Origin: Barthelona sp. PAP020
Taxonomy: Eukaryota; Metamonada: BaSk clade
Length of the DNA: 64,000 bases
Assembly: GCA_040182905.1 (NCBI GenBank)
Contig: JARQWU010000019.1
Span: forward strand, 20,321 to 84,320
Direction: 5' to 3'
The notes under the pieces were generated by a model, which was given only the letters and a program-made list of their open reading frames with translations, was not told where the DNA came from and ran no database searches. The translations under genes were made by a program, and so were the position numbers. The stretch's first letter is position 1. Every line of letters begins with the position of its first letter. This document shows, piece after piece, positions 34,401-49,400 of the stretch.

Positions 34401-37400
34401 CAAAAAACTTTTTCAATCAAACCATAATTGTAAACAAATCCTCCATTGAAACTCACACCACCTTTTAATTCCATAAAAGCTTCTTCAGTATTAGTTATTC
34501 TTCCATTTCCAAATAAATCAATTGAAACATCAATATCTGATGTGAAATATTTGGAAACGACGAGATGTGAATCAATAATTCTTTTCATCTTTGTTTTATC
34601 CACAAACTTAACAGTATCTTCAACATATGTGGAACCATCTTTCAAACAACCATTCACAACAGTCAAGTTTTTAACATTCAGTTGTCCAGTTCCTGTTCTA
34701 CAAGAACCACAATCTAAAATAACATGTCCAGCATTTTGAACACCAAACACAGTAATATTGACTTCACATAATGAAATGGATGTTTCTGAACAAAAAGTAG
34801 CTGTTGGTGTGAAAACAACAGCACCAAACCCATTCACTGTTGAATCACCTGTCAAACAGAACTCTCCAGCAAAAATAATGGTTTTGTTTTCGTTAAAGCT
34901 AACTTCAACATCATGTCCTACCAAAGCACTATTCTCCTCAAAAACATAATCTTCATCAATGACTAATTTTTTGGTAACATTAATTTGACCATCAATAGCC
35001 ATTCCGCCTTTAAAAGCTGAAAAACTCTTCATGTTTGCATATGTCAAATTTGATTCTTGGAAATATCTCCAACTAACTTTCATATTTAAAGCATCAGGTA
35101 CCCCACTCAATAGACCTCTATTTGTTAATTTAGGTAAAAAGTTAAATTCGTTAACATAGAATGTATCGTTGTCAAATTTATACTCAACAATATCTGGAAC
35201 ACCATACAAATTAGCAGATTGATCAGATGCCACCCACGTTGATTGATAACCCAAAATGAATGTACCAACATTGATAAATTGAGCGCCAGCATCACCAATA
35301 AATTTGGTTTTTCCAGTTGTTTTTGCATAACCTCTATTCTCATAAATTGATGTGTTTAATAATTCAATATTAATAGGTGAAAAAAATGGTGGTACAAATC
35401 CTGCAGGGAAAAGACTTTGCAAAGGGTCATAAAAATCAGTAACACCCAAATTTATCGTTATTCCATCATGACATAAACCACCTTTTTGCCAATATGTATA
35501 ATTTTTAACAACTAAAACATCAGAACCACCTCTATAACCACCAATAATATACAGATCATTCACTTCAACAGGTTGATCATTTAAAAATATGGCATAACCT
35601 AAACGAATCCTGAATTCATCAAATCCAACAGGATATTCTTGTTCAAAAAAGGTAATGTTTGGTCCAGACAAAATAATGTTAGAACCCTGTGAAAAAGAAA
35701 TATTTGGATTGAAGAATACGTTTCCAAAATTGTCTTGTTCAATTCCATTTGTTCTTTTATCTGTGATCACGTTCAAATCATCAAATACACATTCTCCATA
35801 CACATGCATATTTGCATTTAAAGTGATAAAAGATAGGGTACCTGAGAGCACTTGCCAAATACTGGAAGAATTAATATAAAAATGTTCACCAATTGAAAGT
35901 TCAACAGCCATCATCTGGTACAACAATTTCGAAGAAAATCCACCCCTTGCTAAAACAATAAAACCATTGGTAACCGTGAAATTATCATAGTTGTGAACAA
36001 TCATACTGACATTTGAATCTGCTTGAATAAAGATTGTACCATAATTAATAATGAACGCATTGGTTAAATTATTATCAGGTTGTGCTCTTAACTTCAATTT
36101 GAACAAAATTTCGATCAAAGAATTGTGAGTATTAATTAATCTTGCTTCATCTTCTGCTCTAAATTCTGCGAATTTATTTGCCAATTCAACTGGATCATCA
36201 ATTGAAGGAGGGAATATGGCATGATGAGCATTGACTAAAGTGGCATTATAGGCTAATATAGATGTTAAAGAACGATAAAAATATGCTTCATTCAAATTAA
36301 CAGTGTACGTGTGATCACCAAAACCACCACCTCTCCAATGTAAACTATTTTTAACATTTAAAATATCTTTTCCAAGTCTAAAACCATCAAATAAATAGAA
36401 ATCAACAATAGAAGCATTGAATAATGTATCAAATCTGATTGTTCCACCATATAACATAACTGTTTGCAAATCAATAATATTGAGACCTTTGTAAAACATA
36501 ACATGCCCATCATAAATGAAAATGTTCTGTATCACTTTCACAAAGCTGTTATCTTCAAAAGTAACATTACCACCCTTTACATACAAGTCCATTGGAATAT
36601 CCACAATTCCTTCAAATGAGATATTGCAGGAATTTTCACAATTAACCATAAATTCATCCATGTGGAATTCACTATTAACTCCAAAAATCAAAGAATTAAA
36701 AATTGGTTCATTTGAATAACCAAACGTTACATTAACACTTTCAATGGTATCTTTAAATGGAATAAACACATCACTAACATTTTTGGCTGCCATAATACCG
36801 TCAAAATATCCTCCATCATAGAAAACCAATCTATCAACATTAATTATCACCGTAGAATTGAAATAACCATAAAATTCTGATTGCACATCAATATATTCAC
36901 CCTCAAAATTAACATGAGAATGGGTAATATTAAAGATACCATTTCTATTGGGATTTCCTTTAATATGTGTTGCTACATGTGTTTCAAAAACGTTAGTGGT
37001 TACCAAATTTTGTATCGCTAATGTAATTACATCAAATTTACTCATCGAAACATTAAAAACACCATGAGATACTGTACTGCACTTTGTTAACAAAGAACGT
37101 GAAACATTTAAATGATTGAAATTTGTTAATACAATATGTTCAATAGAATCATCACATAAAACAGAAATATCTTGTTGCAAATGGAATAAACCATAATTAT
37201 TCATGGTAGAATTATTCTTAACAGTTAAATATTTATAATTTAATGTTTCAGTTGTCTGAATTATTGTAGTATCAATCAAAAAATTCATAACGTGATTGTT
37301 ATTGATGGTTATATAATTATTTGTGTGAATATTTGTGAAATTCATTGTTGAACTGGAATTACCAGTAAATTTCCCAGAAAACCAATTCAATTTATTGATA

Positions 37401-40400
37401 AAAACATCACTGTTACCAAAACGTTGAGAATTGGTGAAATTTAATTCATTGAAGATTGAATTATTTGCATTTTCCAAAATCAACTGAGAATCAACAAAAA
37501 CTGAATGATTCCAAAAGAATTGAGTAAAATTCTTTGAAACACTAACAATTGAGTCAGAAATCTTGCCATATTCAATAAAATGAATGGTAGAATTTTCAAT
37601 ATCAATACTTGAGCCAATCAACAACAAAGAATCAATCTTATTGACTTCAGTTGCATTCATTTTTATTTGTGTATTTACATTGCCATACAGATTACCAAAG
37701 GTATCAATAAAAGCATTGAATATATCCAATACACTATATTTATAAATATAAACATCATTCAATGTATTGATTTCAGTAAAATTACCAAAAATTACTTCAG
37801 AATTGCTTAAAATATCAACATCTAAAATATTAACACCTTTAAAATGTTGTACTTCCATGAATGATTTGCTCTCAATATGAATAGCCTTAATGTCTTCATA
37901 GAAAATAGTATTGTTCATTGTTAATGTAGAAGTAGATTTCAAATATATCCTGGTGATATCATCAATAAAAGACGCATCATAAACCCTTAAAATAGCTTCA
38001 TCTTGTAAATTAATGTCTTCAATACGACATCCAGAATACACATCAACCCAATTCATCATATCGTACTTACCTTGAAGTGTTAATGCAACCAAAAGATTTA
38101 TTTTTTCAAAATAAACATCTTGTGTAAAAATTAAAGTAAAATCAAAATCACAAACAGTTGTAGCTGTAAAATTAATATCATAAAAATACCAATTATTAAA
38201 AGATGAAGCTTTATCAAATGTTAATAATGTCAAATTAACAAAAGTAGATGAGATAATTCTTCCAAAAGTTTGAACATTTTTAAATATTGAAACTGTTAAA
38301 ATTGAATTTTCCACAAATATCTCTGCCTCTACACATTTACTCTTTGTTAAAAATTGTTTAGCAAAAATGGTTGATTTGTCGAGAGTGACATTATTTGTAA
38401 ATTGAATGATATTGAAATCACTATTGCTTAAATCATGATAAAATGTTTCAATAACAACATATTTGCTATCGTAAAAATTAAAAACATTTTTATTCAAAAT
38501 TGAAGTAATTTTACAATTTAAATCATAAAAATGAGTAAACTTAAGGGTACTGTTGCCATATATCAATCCTTCATTTGTCCAATTTCCCAATTGAATAATT
38601 TTCATTTCATCTTCAAAATTATCCAAAGAATAGAAATAAATATCTCCTTCATTTAAGAATTCATCACTCATTCTCAAGTGAACATACACATTTAACTTAC
38701 CCTTAATAGTATTTACAAATGAATAATTTTGAAATATTGTGATGGGACATAACATGTTAATGGTTGCTTCATTAACTAAATTTCCATCTTTTTCAATGTA
38801 TATTCTGGTAACTTCAATATTCCAATCATCAAAATCGGAAGGAATTTCTAACTTAGTGATAAAATCAAAATCATCAACAGCTTGATTAACAATTGAAGAA
38901 TTGGCTAATATATAATTTTCCAATCCCTTTAAAATACCTTTCCTTGTTACAATGTTCAAAGAATTTTTTTGCTTGTCACCAACAAAAACACCATCTTGTA
39001 TGGTGAAATTTTCAACAATAATTGTATCAAAACCACTACGATTTCCTTCAATTAATTCATATTTTAGAATATTAACGTTCTCATTTGTATTGAATATGGT
39101 ATTTCCATATTTTTGTTCAATTAAATGCAAAGATAAAGGATTTGTTAAAATATTAAAAACTAAAGTTGAACTTGTTGTTCTAATACCTTTAATTGCGGTG
39201 ATATCACTGAATAAATCGATATCAACATAAGAAGAAAGACAAATTAAAATAGAAGGTAAATAATAGAATGAAGTCTGTTTCATCAATAATTTTGTATTTA
39301 TTACACTAATTTCACAAGTTTCACTAATATCCATCACATTATAAGACAATAAATGAACATTATTCTTTTCATTACCAATATCTCTAAAACGAATATATGT
39401 TCCTGAACAACCTAAAACATTTAATAATTCAGTTTGATGGTAAAAATTAATCCCACCTTTATTAATGGTATAACCTTTTTGTGAAACTTCCGTATAATTA
39501 ACATACATATTCAGAATCACATTGGATGAAACCAAAAATTGATTATAATTGATAAAATAACAATCATGTGATGATTCAAAACTATTAAAAAGAAGATTGA
39601 TCAATATTTGAACTTCTCCATAGTTAACAAATTCTTTAAGTTCAACAATAAAGTTAGTGTTTTGTAAAAAGTACACAGAACCAGTAATTTCATTTTCAAC
39701 AAGTAAATGAAGTTTACAATTTGATTTTACATTGAATACTCCATTATTTATAATAGTTCCACCAACAATTTCCCAATACGATGTTATTAACATGTCATTA
39801 TTGTTAATAATACGAGAATTTTCAGATATTATTAATTTTTGATATGTTGTCGTTGCATCATTAGAAAAATAGAAATCATTTTCATTATATATAAATATAT
39901 TACCATCAAGAATAATATCACCAGTATTAAACCACAAAGTTTTGATGTTTTTAATGTATAAATTGCCAAAAATTGAAACTTTTTCAAATTGACTGACACT
40001 CATCAAAATTAAATGATCAGTTCCATTTAATACAGTATTAATTAAATGCGAATTTCGAATAGTAACATCTTCATTTGATTGAAAATCAATATATGAATTA
40101 TTTGAAGTGATAGAATTAATTTCCATTGAATTTTGATTATTTTTGAAATATATGTGACTATTATCGATAAAATATTCCTTATTAGAAATTGTACTATTTG
40201 AAAATGTATTATTATCAGTAAAATCTAAACAAACAAGACGAATTGAAGTTTCAGAGTTAATAAAACTAGAATTACCATGTTTTAAATCAAAAATATCAAT
40301 AATAAACAATGAATTGTTCATAAATAGACTTATATAAGATTGATCAAATTTAAAACTATTTGATCTATTTGATAACTCATTTATAGTTTCATTAATTAAT

Positions 40401-43400
40401 GAATTAACATTTTGATCAATATAATAAACAGAATTCATTGTTAAAAAGAGTATTTCAATGGTCGAATTTATCATAACAAATTTTTGTTCATTTTCAAAAT
40501 ATTCCATCAAATATGCATCATTAGCAATGAAATTTGAATCAATTAGAGAAATATCATTGTGAAAAACAACAATATTATTGAAATTGGATTTGTTAAAACA
40601 TGAAAATTTCAAATCAAAGAGAATTACTGAATTATCAATAAAATTGATTCTAGCATAATTATGAAATGAAACTTGTTCATATGTTAAACTATCCGGAATG
40701 GCAAAATGCACAGAATGTGCTGATTCAAGATAATTATTGTTTATTAAATTCAAAACAGATATAATATGCCATTGTTTCAAGTATAATTCATAAGAATTTA
40801 TGTATAAATAACCATTATTTATGAAAGTATTCTCGATATTAACAGAACCCCAAATGTACATTTCACCATTAATGGTGTTTTGAATATTCCCATCAATAGA
40901 AAAATTGGAATTGCATGTAATATTTAAAGTTTGATTGTTTATTAACATTGAATTTTCAATAATCTTAATTTCAAGATATTTCCAATCACTCAAATTTTTA
41001 GGTTGATTTTCATCTGTCAATAACGTCATTATACCATTGTTTATAAGTGTTGTTTCTTTATCCAAACATAACAATTCGCTATCAATAATAGAACTATCAT
41101 TTAAAATTCTTGTAATACCTTTGTCAACAAAACAACCTTTATTCCATTTCATTTTGTAAACATTTAAATATCCTATATTGGTTCTATTACCACCATTAAT
41201 TAATTCTAAAAAATTAATGAATGATTCTAAAGGTAAATCAATATTTAAATTAGCTCTATCTACAATAACATTATTCAATTTCAAATTTGTATTTAGATTA
41301 TTGAAATGAACAATAGAATTACTCAAATAGAAATTAGAAGTATTATATATATTTGCTGAATTATTAAATTTTAAATATCCATAAACAAACACTTGATTTT
41401 TTTCTGTGAAATTAAAATCACAACCAATACAATATACTTTCGAATGAGTATAAATCGTTAATGCTCCTGATGATTCAAAGTACCCTTGTAAATATGATAT
41501 ACCTGAATAAAATTTAACATATGAACTTGCTAAAGCCTTAAACTCCCCATGTATTTCAATTCCTTCTCTTATTATAAAAGTATTGTTAAACAGTTCCGTT
41601 GTAGCATTATCATGTTCATAGTAATTGATTTGCATATCAACGGTGGAATTAAAATGAATCAGATTGTAATTCTCAAATTTAGAAGGTTCCGAAATAGTTG
41701 ATAAATCATCCTTTTTAAATACAATTTCTCGACAAGTGGAAATGAATCCATAATTAATGAAAGAATGTATTTTAATTTCTGGTCTATAAGCAAATGAACT
41801 ACAATCAAAATAGATATTTCCTTTGTTTAAAAAGATACTTTTTGTTTCACTCAAAATATTTCGATAAATGTACATATCTCCATAATTATAAAAAACTCCA
41901 TCGTAAAGTTCCCATCTAGAATCAATATACATAATACCACTATTATTTAAATAAGCAGTAGGTCCAAATTCTACCATAAAATATTTGTTATGATTGGGAT
42001 AATCATCTTGTAGTATATAGATCAAATTTTTATTAAATAAACGTACATTTTCGTGGAAATTTACCGGAGACTTTTTAAAAGTCAAGATTCCATAATTGAC
42101 TATGGCTAAATTATTGTGAAAACTAGAACTATCAACAACTAAAACATCAAGAAAATGTAATTCATCAGATCCATAAAATTCAGTTCCATAAAACGTTACA
42201 TTATACATATAAACGGGTAAACCAGTATCAAAATAAATATTTGAGTCAGATAACTCCAATTGAGTGCTATTAATGGAATTGTGCAAATCAATATAATGAA
42301 TAGTGGATGTTTTGACTATGGATTCCATACAATCGATACTAACATTGTCAAAATATACCACAGAGTTTACTATATACATCTTATCCACAGTTATATTAGC
42401 AGTATTATTAAATACGATTCTACTGTTCTTAATCGTTAAAACAGAACAACCTGTAAAATTTCCATAAAAATCACCAGTAAAACCATCCAATGCAAAAGTG
42501 CCTTCACATGCATTAATGCTGGTTTCATTTGCAAACGTCAAAGCTTTATTGATAGGAGTCACACTAACTGTCTCACCAGAATATTTGTTAACAATGTCAC
42601 TTGACATAGCAATAATGTGCAAGAAAGAATCAATCGATTTGATGAAGAAATCTCCTTCATGATATCCACCTTCTCCAAAAATAACTCTACCATCAACAAT
42701 GTTCCAAACACTATGTATGTTTCTTGTATCAACAATGGATCTAAACGTTACTGCTGCACTATCATAGATACCAACATAATTGAAATTTGTAAATTTATCG
42801 CCAACCATTAATGAACTCCCACTTATCTTAAATATACCAATATTCTCAAAATTATCAAACAATATAAATCTCTCTTGATCTCTGTGTTCTTCAAAAGTCA
42901 TGATATCAAAACTATATTCATTTAAACTGTAACTGCCTAAATTCAAATGACAATATGCTCTCAAATTACCATAATTCAAAAGAGAAGAATTCTCTCCAGT
43001 CTGTGATAAGATAAAATTAGTTTCAAAGGATACTGTACCCAAAGGCATGTTGATAAATTTGGCATCATTTTCAATATTCAAGACTGCCCATGGCATTGAA
43101 TCCAAAGTAACGTAAGATTTTTGTTCAACAAATTTCAACAAACCATAGTTAGTAATAACAGAGGAATATCCAAGATAAAAGTCAGAAATTTTAAAAACAG
43201 TTGATTCTCCGAACAAATTCATCCTGACATTGTCAAGAAATCCACCACCATACCATTGAAAGATAGAACTGACATTAATGACATCATGCCCATCTCTAAA
43301 ACTACTGTACATAATCATTTGATCAATAACAACATCATGAGAAGTATTGAATGTAATATTTGAATGTCTTATATCAAAAATAGAAACATTTGCCAGAGTA

Positions 43401-46400
43401 CAGTTATTGTCAAAAATCAATTTCAAATTGGTAACAAAAATGTCACTAATATTAATAAAAGATGGTTCTGAAAAACTCATATTACTCAAAGTACCAACTA
43501 AACTGTCAGAGATAGTCAAATTACCTTCACAAAATAAATCAATGTACCCTCTGAAAGGATACAATATAACAACAGGTTTCTCTAATTCAGGTATCACCAT
43601 TGAACCATCTTTTATCCAAATGAAACCATGTTTTGTTATTGAAAAATGATGTAATCCTAACACATCCATCCTGGGGAGATAATCATCTCCAACAATCAGA
43701 TCCCCTTTGTGAATAATTAAAGTACCATCAATATCAGCACCATCAAATATAGTAACATCGCCGGTCTCCACTGACAGAACAGATCCTTCAAAAGTTTGAA
43801 GAATAACACTGAATGTAGAAATTGAAGCTGGTGATAACACATTTATTGTTCCATTATTTTGAAAATATGATCTAATAGGCTGTTGATTGTAATAATACTT
43901 ATAGACTAACACATTGTCTTGGTATGTTGAATATGACCTTAACGAAATTGTTTCCGGGGTAGCTTTCAAATTTCCAGTACAATTCATCAAACCGTTGTTA
44001 ATGAAATACCCTCCTCTGTAAAAATCAATAGAACCAACATCATGATAATCAATGAAACCCTCATTGATAAATTTTCCATAATAGTTGATGCTGTGTTTAC
44101 CAAATCCTGATATTTCTGCTTTTTTCATGTTAACTACATTAGTATATTTTTGACTGATAGTTCCTTGAGTCCAAATCAATTGTTCATCAATTTCTAAACG
44201 ATAATCCTTTGATCCTCGAATTTCACCACCATAAAACCATACATAATCAAAAGAAATGATAGGCATTCCAGCAACATGGAAAAATCCTGCTTTCAACAAA
44301 AGTTCTTTTGGCTTTAATTCATTTTTCATCAAATACAAATATATACCACCACCTAACAATTCCAATTTATCAAAATATCCTTCAGAATCAGTTTGGAAAC
44401 TCAAAAATCCAGCAGGAATCTTTAAAATTGACATGTTGAAATAACTATCTTTTTGCATATATATATATGGTCCACCAGAATATCCAATATTGTACCAGCA
44501 GAAATAATAAAAAGTTTGGTATACATACTTTCTCAAAGTATTTGAATATACACGTCGATTCACAGAACACATACGAGGTTGTTTGGGTGATTCACGTTTC
44601 CAATCTAACTTGGGTAAATTGTCAAAGGGACCTTTCAGTTCATCAGCAACAGATATATTTCCATACATTTTACAATTTGCATGATAGCAGGCTTTTTGTT
44701 GCCATGTGCCATTATTATAAAGGATTAAACTACTATTCACTGCCATTGATAAACCTCCCTTTGGGTTAAACGTACCTTTAACATGAATGGTGTTGTCTTT
44801 AAGAATGTTGATAGAACGATCAAAAATGAAAAAATTTGCCTTATAATCAACAACTAAATCAGCTCTTAAATCAAACACTAACTCTTGCTTACTAATTGCA
44901 TAGGTTAAATACCCAAATGTCGAAGAGTCATCACTTGATGGATTGGGAATAATCCACTCTTTCTTTGCTGTCTCCCAGAATTCAAAATGACACATTGGTT
45001 TATGTATACTCAACATCAAAGGATCAGGTGGATTATTTGAGCACCAAGTACTTCCACTCTTACATCCCAATTCCCAATGTCCAAATTCGTCAGCATAAAT
45101 CACATTCCCATCTTTGTACATTGTTGATTTAGTTGTCATACTTCCAAATATTATAGCACTTGATCCTTGCCAAATTATTGTATTCGATGCATTACATGCA
45201 TAAATAGTGAAAGAATCATGCACAGACAAAGTGCCATTCAAAATCAATGTATGTCCAGAACCCATTATATGTTCCTCTGTACCATTAAACTTTGATTTAC
45301 CTGTGACAGTTGTTTTGGAAGGTCCAAGAAAACCTCCTGCTTCCCAGATTAATTGTTGAACAACAACATTATCGGTACCATCTCTCCAACCACCTTTAAG
45401 ATTAAGCCTAGCAAAAGACAATTCAGAACCTGTATCAAAGATAACATATCCACCTTCAATAATTATCTCATCATACTGAACACTTTGGGAAATTTTGTTA
45501 AATGAAGTAACACCACCAGTAACTTTCAAAGTTTCCATAATCATGACGTCATCAAATTCATCAAAATAAATACGTCCAGTCAAAGCAGTTTCAGCTGATT
45601 TGACAAACCATTCACTTCCACTTGAAGACTTTACTTGTTTGAGATAGATTGCACCAGCGGAACAATATAGGGAATTGATAGATATTGTACAACCATAAAA
45701 ATATAAGTTAGAATCCACAGTTTGTTCAATGTATTCTCCCATATCATACGTACCATAGATATAAACAGATGTATTTTTAAAATATGATAATAGACCAAAA
45801 CCCGAAAGTGTACCATCTGTTGAAAGAGTAAAAAAACCATCTTCAGGAATTACTACCCTTGAATTGTATCCCATAAAAACAGTTGAAGAAATATTGGAGT
45901 CATTCTTCACATAAAGATTACAATACGAATTAATGTTCACATGAGAACCAACATAATAAATTGTTTCTGGCATTTCAAAATCGCAATAGGGATTAAACGT
46001 ACCATACAAATGGAAAAACAATGGATAATCGTTTGACGTGAAAGGAACAAAATGAATTGCAGGTTGATTTGTAATATTAACTGTACCAGCAGCTTGAATG
46101 GTAAAGTTTTCAAGGCTTATAAGATTATTTCCTGAAAAAATGCCATTTGAAATAACTTGAAAATTGGATAAATATTTTGTGTAATTATCTCCAGCAATAT
46201 AGATATCATTGACCAAGAAATTATCCAAAGTACCTTTATACATTTCTAAAATATCAATGTGAAGTTGATCTTCATTTGTTATAACGCCACAATCCAATTT
46301 GAGATAAGAAATTCTAACGTGTTTTAAGTAATAATCCGAATAATCACTGGTTTTTCCATAATAAGAAGCAAGGAAATTCATTTGTGTCTTCTCAGTTAAC

Positions 46401-49400
46401 CATAACTGATAGATATGTAAATAATACAGAACATCAACATCATGTTCCATATTCATCCAAAATTTGAATACACCACCATCTGTAAAATGCAACAATTCAT
46501 CAGGCTTTGTGATAACTCGATAAGATCGTCTAAATTGATGATAGAAATGATAGCAATTCTCATTACTTTGATGATTACTCAATACAATATCATTTGAAGG
46601 ATTATAATACCATATACTAGAATCAGTATTGGGTGTACATTTGAGAATAGGATCATATTGTTCAGATGCATTGTACATCGACTCATAACCTAATATTACA
46701 CTACCACCTTGAATATCAATCTCTTGAATATTATGAGTGCCATAATACATACTGAATAATCCTTTGTTTCTAACAATAATCTTTTCAGGATAAAAATGTC
46801 CTCTTATTTGTACTCTATTCAATGAAAATGGATTAATATTGTGATTTTGAAAGATAAAGGTTGATTTTGAAGGATAAATTACAGCATCATTATAAGTTTG
46901 AAGATAATGACCATCAAATGTAACAACTGAACCTTCGGATGTATTGAAGACATTATTACCATAGAAATATACTGTAGAATTAAAAGTTGTATCTCCTTTC
47001 AAGATAATAAACTCAGAACGATCATAAAAATTTAAACATATGTTCCAAAAGAATCCATCATACGCAATCAACTTTGAATATTGTTTAAATCCGAAATTTA
47101 ATCTGTAAGATGTGGTAATGATATTCTGATACAGATGAAGAATGCTTGAATCATTAAAAACAATGTTGAATATGAAATCATCATCGTTAACATTCCATTC
47201 ATTACTGATGTTCATATAGTGTTGTACGTTGACCGAAACATCATTTATTTTATAAAATGATGAACCTCCTGTAATATTGAAATTATCAACAGTCAATATT
47301 GAGTGATGTTGTTGAGTACTTCCTGAATTTCCCAGAATACCACTTTGCCACACAAAATTGGTGATTTCAATGATAGCTTTGGAACACGAAAAATTACCCT
47401 CTCTGAAATCAAAATGATCAACTTTCAATGAAGAAGAAATAACAGTTATTGAATTGTTCCAGAGTTCAATTTTAGAAAAATTCATTAAATTTTCAACAAA
47501 TGAAAAGATATATAAACCATATTCTGTGTTTAGTTCATTCAAAATCACTGTATTTGCTGTTTTAATATTTAAAACGCCAAGAATTTGATGATCTCTCAAA
47601 TAAATAATATCTCCTTTTTCAATCAACAATTTGTTAATCATACCATGATCAATAAAGACAGTGGAATAGTTATAAATATGTATCTGCTTATTTGCTGCAG
47701 CAGAATTCCAAGAATTTACTGTCAAACTTAAATTATTAAAAGAAACATTCCCCAATGAATTATCAAAATATTCATCAATAAACAAACTACTTCCATTCAT
47801 ATCAATGATTCCCTCATTAATATTTTGCAATTTACCAAACTCAAGTTTAATATCCTCAATCTCAAGTTTACCTTCACTTGTAGCATCAATAATTCTATTA
47901 ATTTCATTCAAACTTCCCAAATTTTTCAATTTTAATGTACCTTTATTGATTAATTGATAATTTGTAAAATTTTTAGCAATAATATCCAAAGAACTATAAC
48001 TACTTGTAATATTGATAACATCAATTTCAAAAATACAATCAGATACAAAGGATAAATGACTTTCACCTTGTAAATATATACTTTGCATTTTGAAAGTAGG
48101 ACATAACGAAGCAAAATGAACATCACCAGTATACATTTCAATCGCTTTGAAAGCATAAGTAGCAGATTCTCTGAATATAATACCTGCTTGAGGATTATCA
48201 TAATAGAACAATGATACGTTATAGAATCCGTACACATCCAAAGCTAAATTTGTGAATTTGATTGGAATACCTGTTATTGTTCCATCTATTTCAATAAAAA
48301 TTGTATGTGGGGAAGTGTTTGGATCCTTCAAAAATCCAGTTTCTTCAATATATAATGTACCATGAAGATCCAAGTCTCGAAGAGTATAAGCAGTTGCAAA
48401 TAACCTCAAAATTCCTCCATTTTTGATATCACCCAAAACAAATTTCAAATATCCTTCTTTAAACAAGGTAACATATCCTTGATTTTCGACAATCAAAGAT
48501 TGAACAGTTGAAATCTCTCCAAAAACATTCAAATCACCAAAAACCGTCAATTTTGAAAAAGACTCAATGGTTGCATTTTGATTGATATTTAACACTGAGC
48601 CTTCATATAAAACTGAATTTCTAAGAACAGATTTTAATACAGAATTCGTTTCCATATTCCACTCCCCATAATTTACAATTATTAATGGTGGCTCAAAAAC
48701 AGTATTAGGTAATTGTTTCACAACCCCATAATTGTGTATCTCATAAGCAATATTCCCTCCATGCAGCTCTTTTGTTGAGTTTAAAATTATTGTACCACGA
48801 TTGATAATGACTGTTTGATATGAATCACCATAATAATGGTGACTCATGGCCAATTGCTCAAATCCCATTGTATTATTGTTAACAATATAATGTCTGGCTG
48901 CAACGTTCCAATATGAATCATTTTTTAGTGGCACAAACTTATCAAATTCTAAATATGACTGATGAATAGCTTCAAAATCCCCAAATTGAATTTCCTTACT
49001 TATCAAACGAGCATAATCAGCAACAAATTTTGTTGAAGCATATATATTATCAACAAATGCTGTTTTTGTCAAGGATTCTATCAAAGAACCAGTAGAAGGA
49101 CCTCTGATCGATACTGTAGGAGCTATTAAATACTCCAATTGAACATTTGTGGATGAAAAAATATTAGCACTTGAAAAAGAAGTGATATTAAATATTTGAA
49201 CTTGCAAACAATTATTACAAGACAAAGTGACATCAGTTGCTGTTGCAAAATCAAATTCTGAATGGGCATTTGAACCATCAACATTAATAACCAATGAATT
49301 CTCCATTACTATATTCATTCCAAAAGATCCTTTGTTAACAATCTTACAACTACCACCCTTTAATATTAAATCTGATGATGTTGCCAAAAATTCTCCAGTG

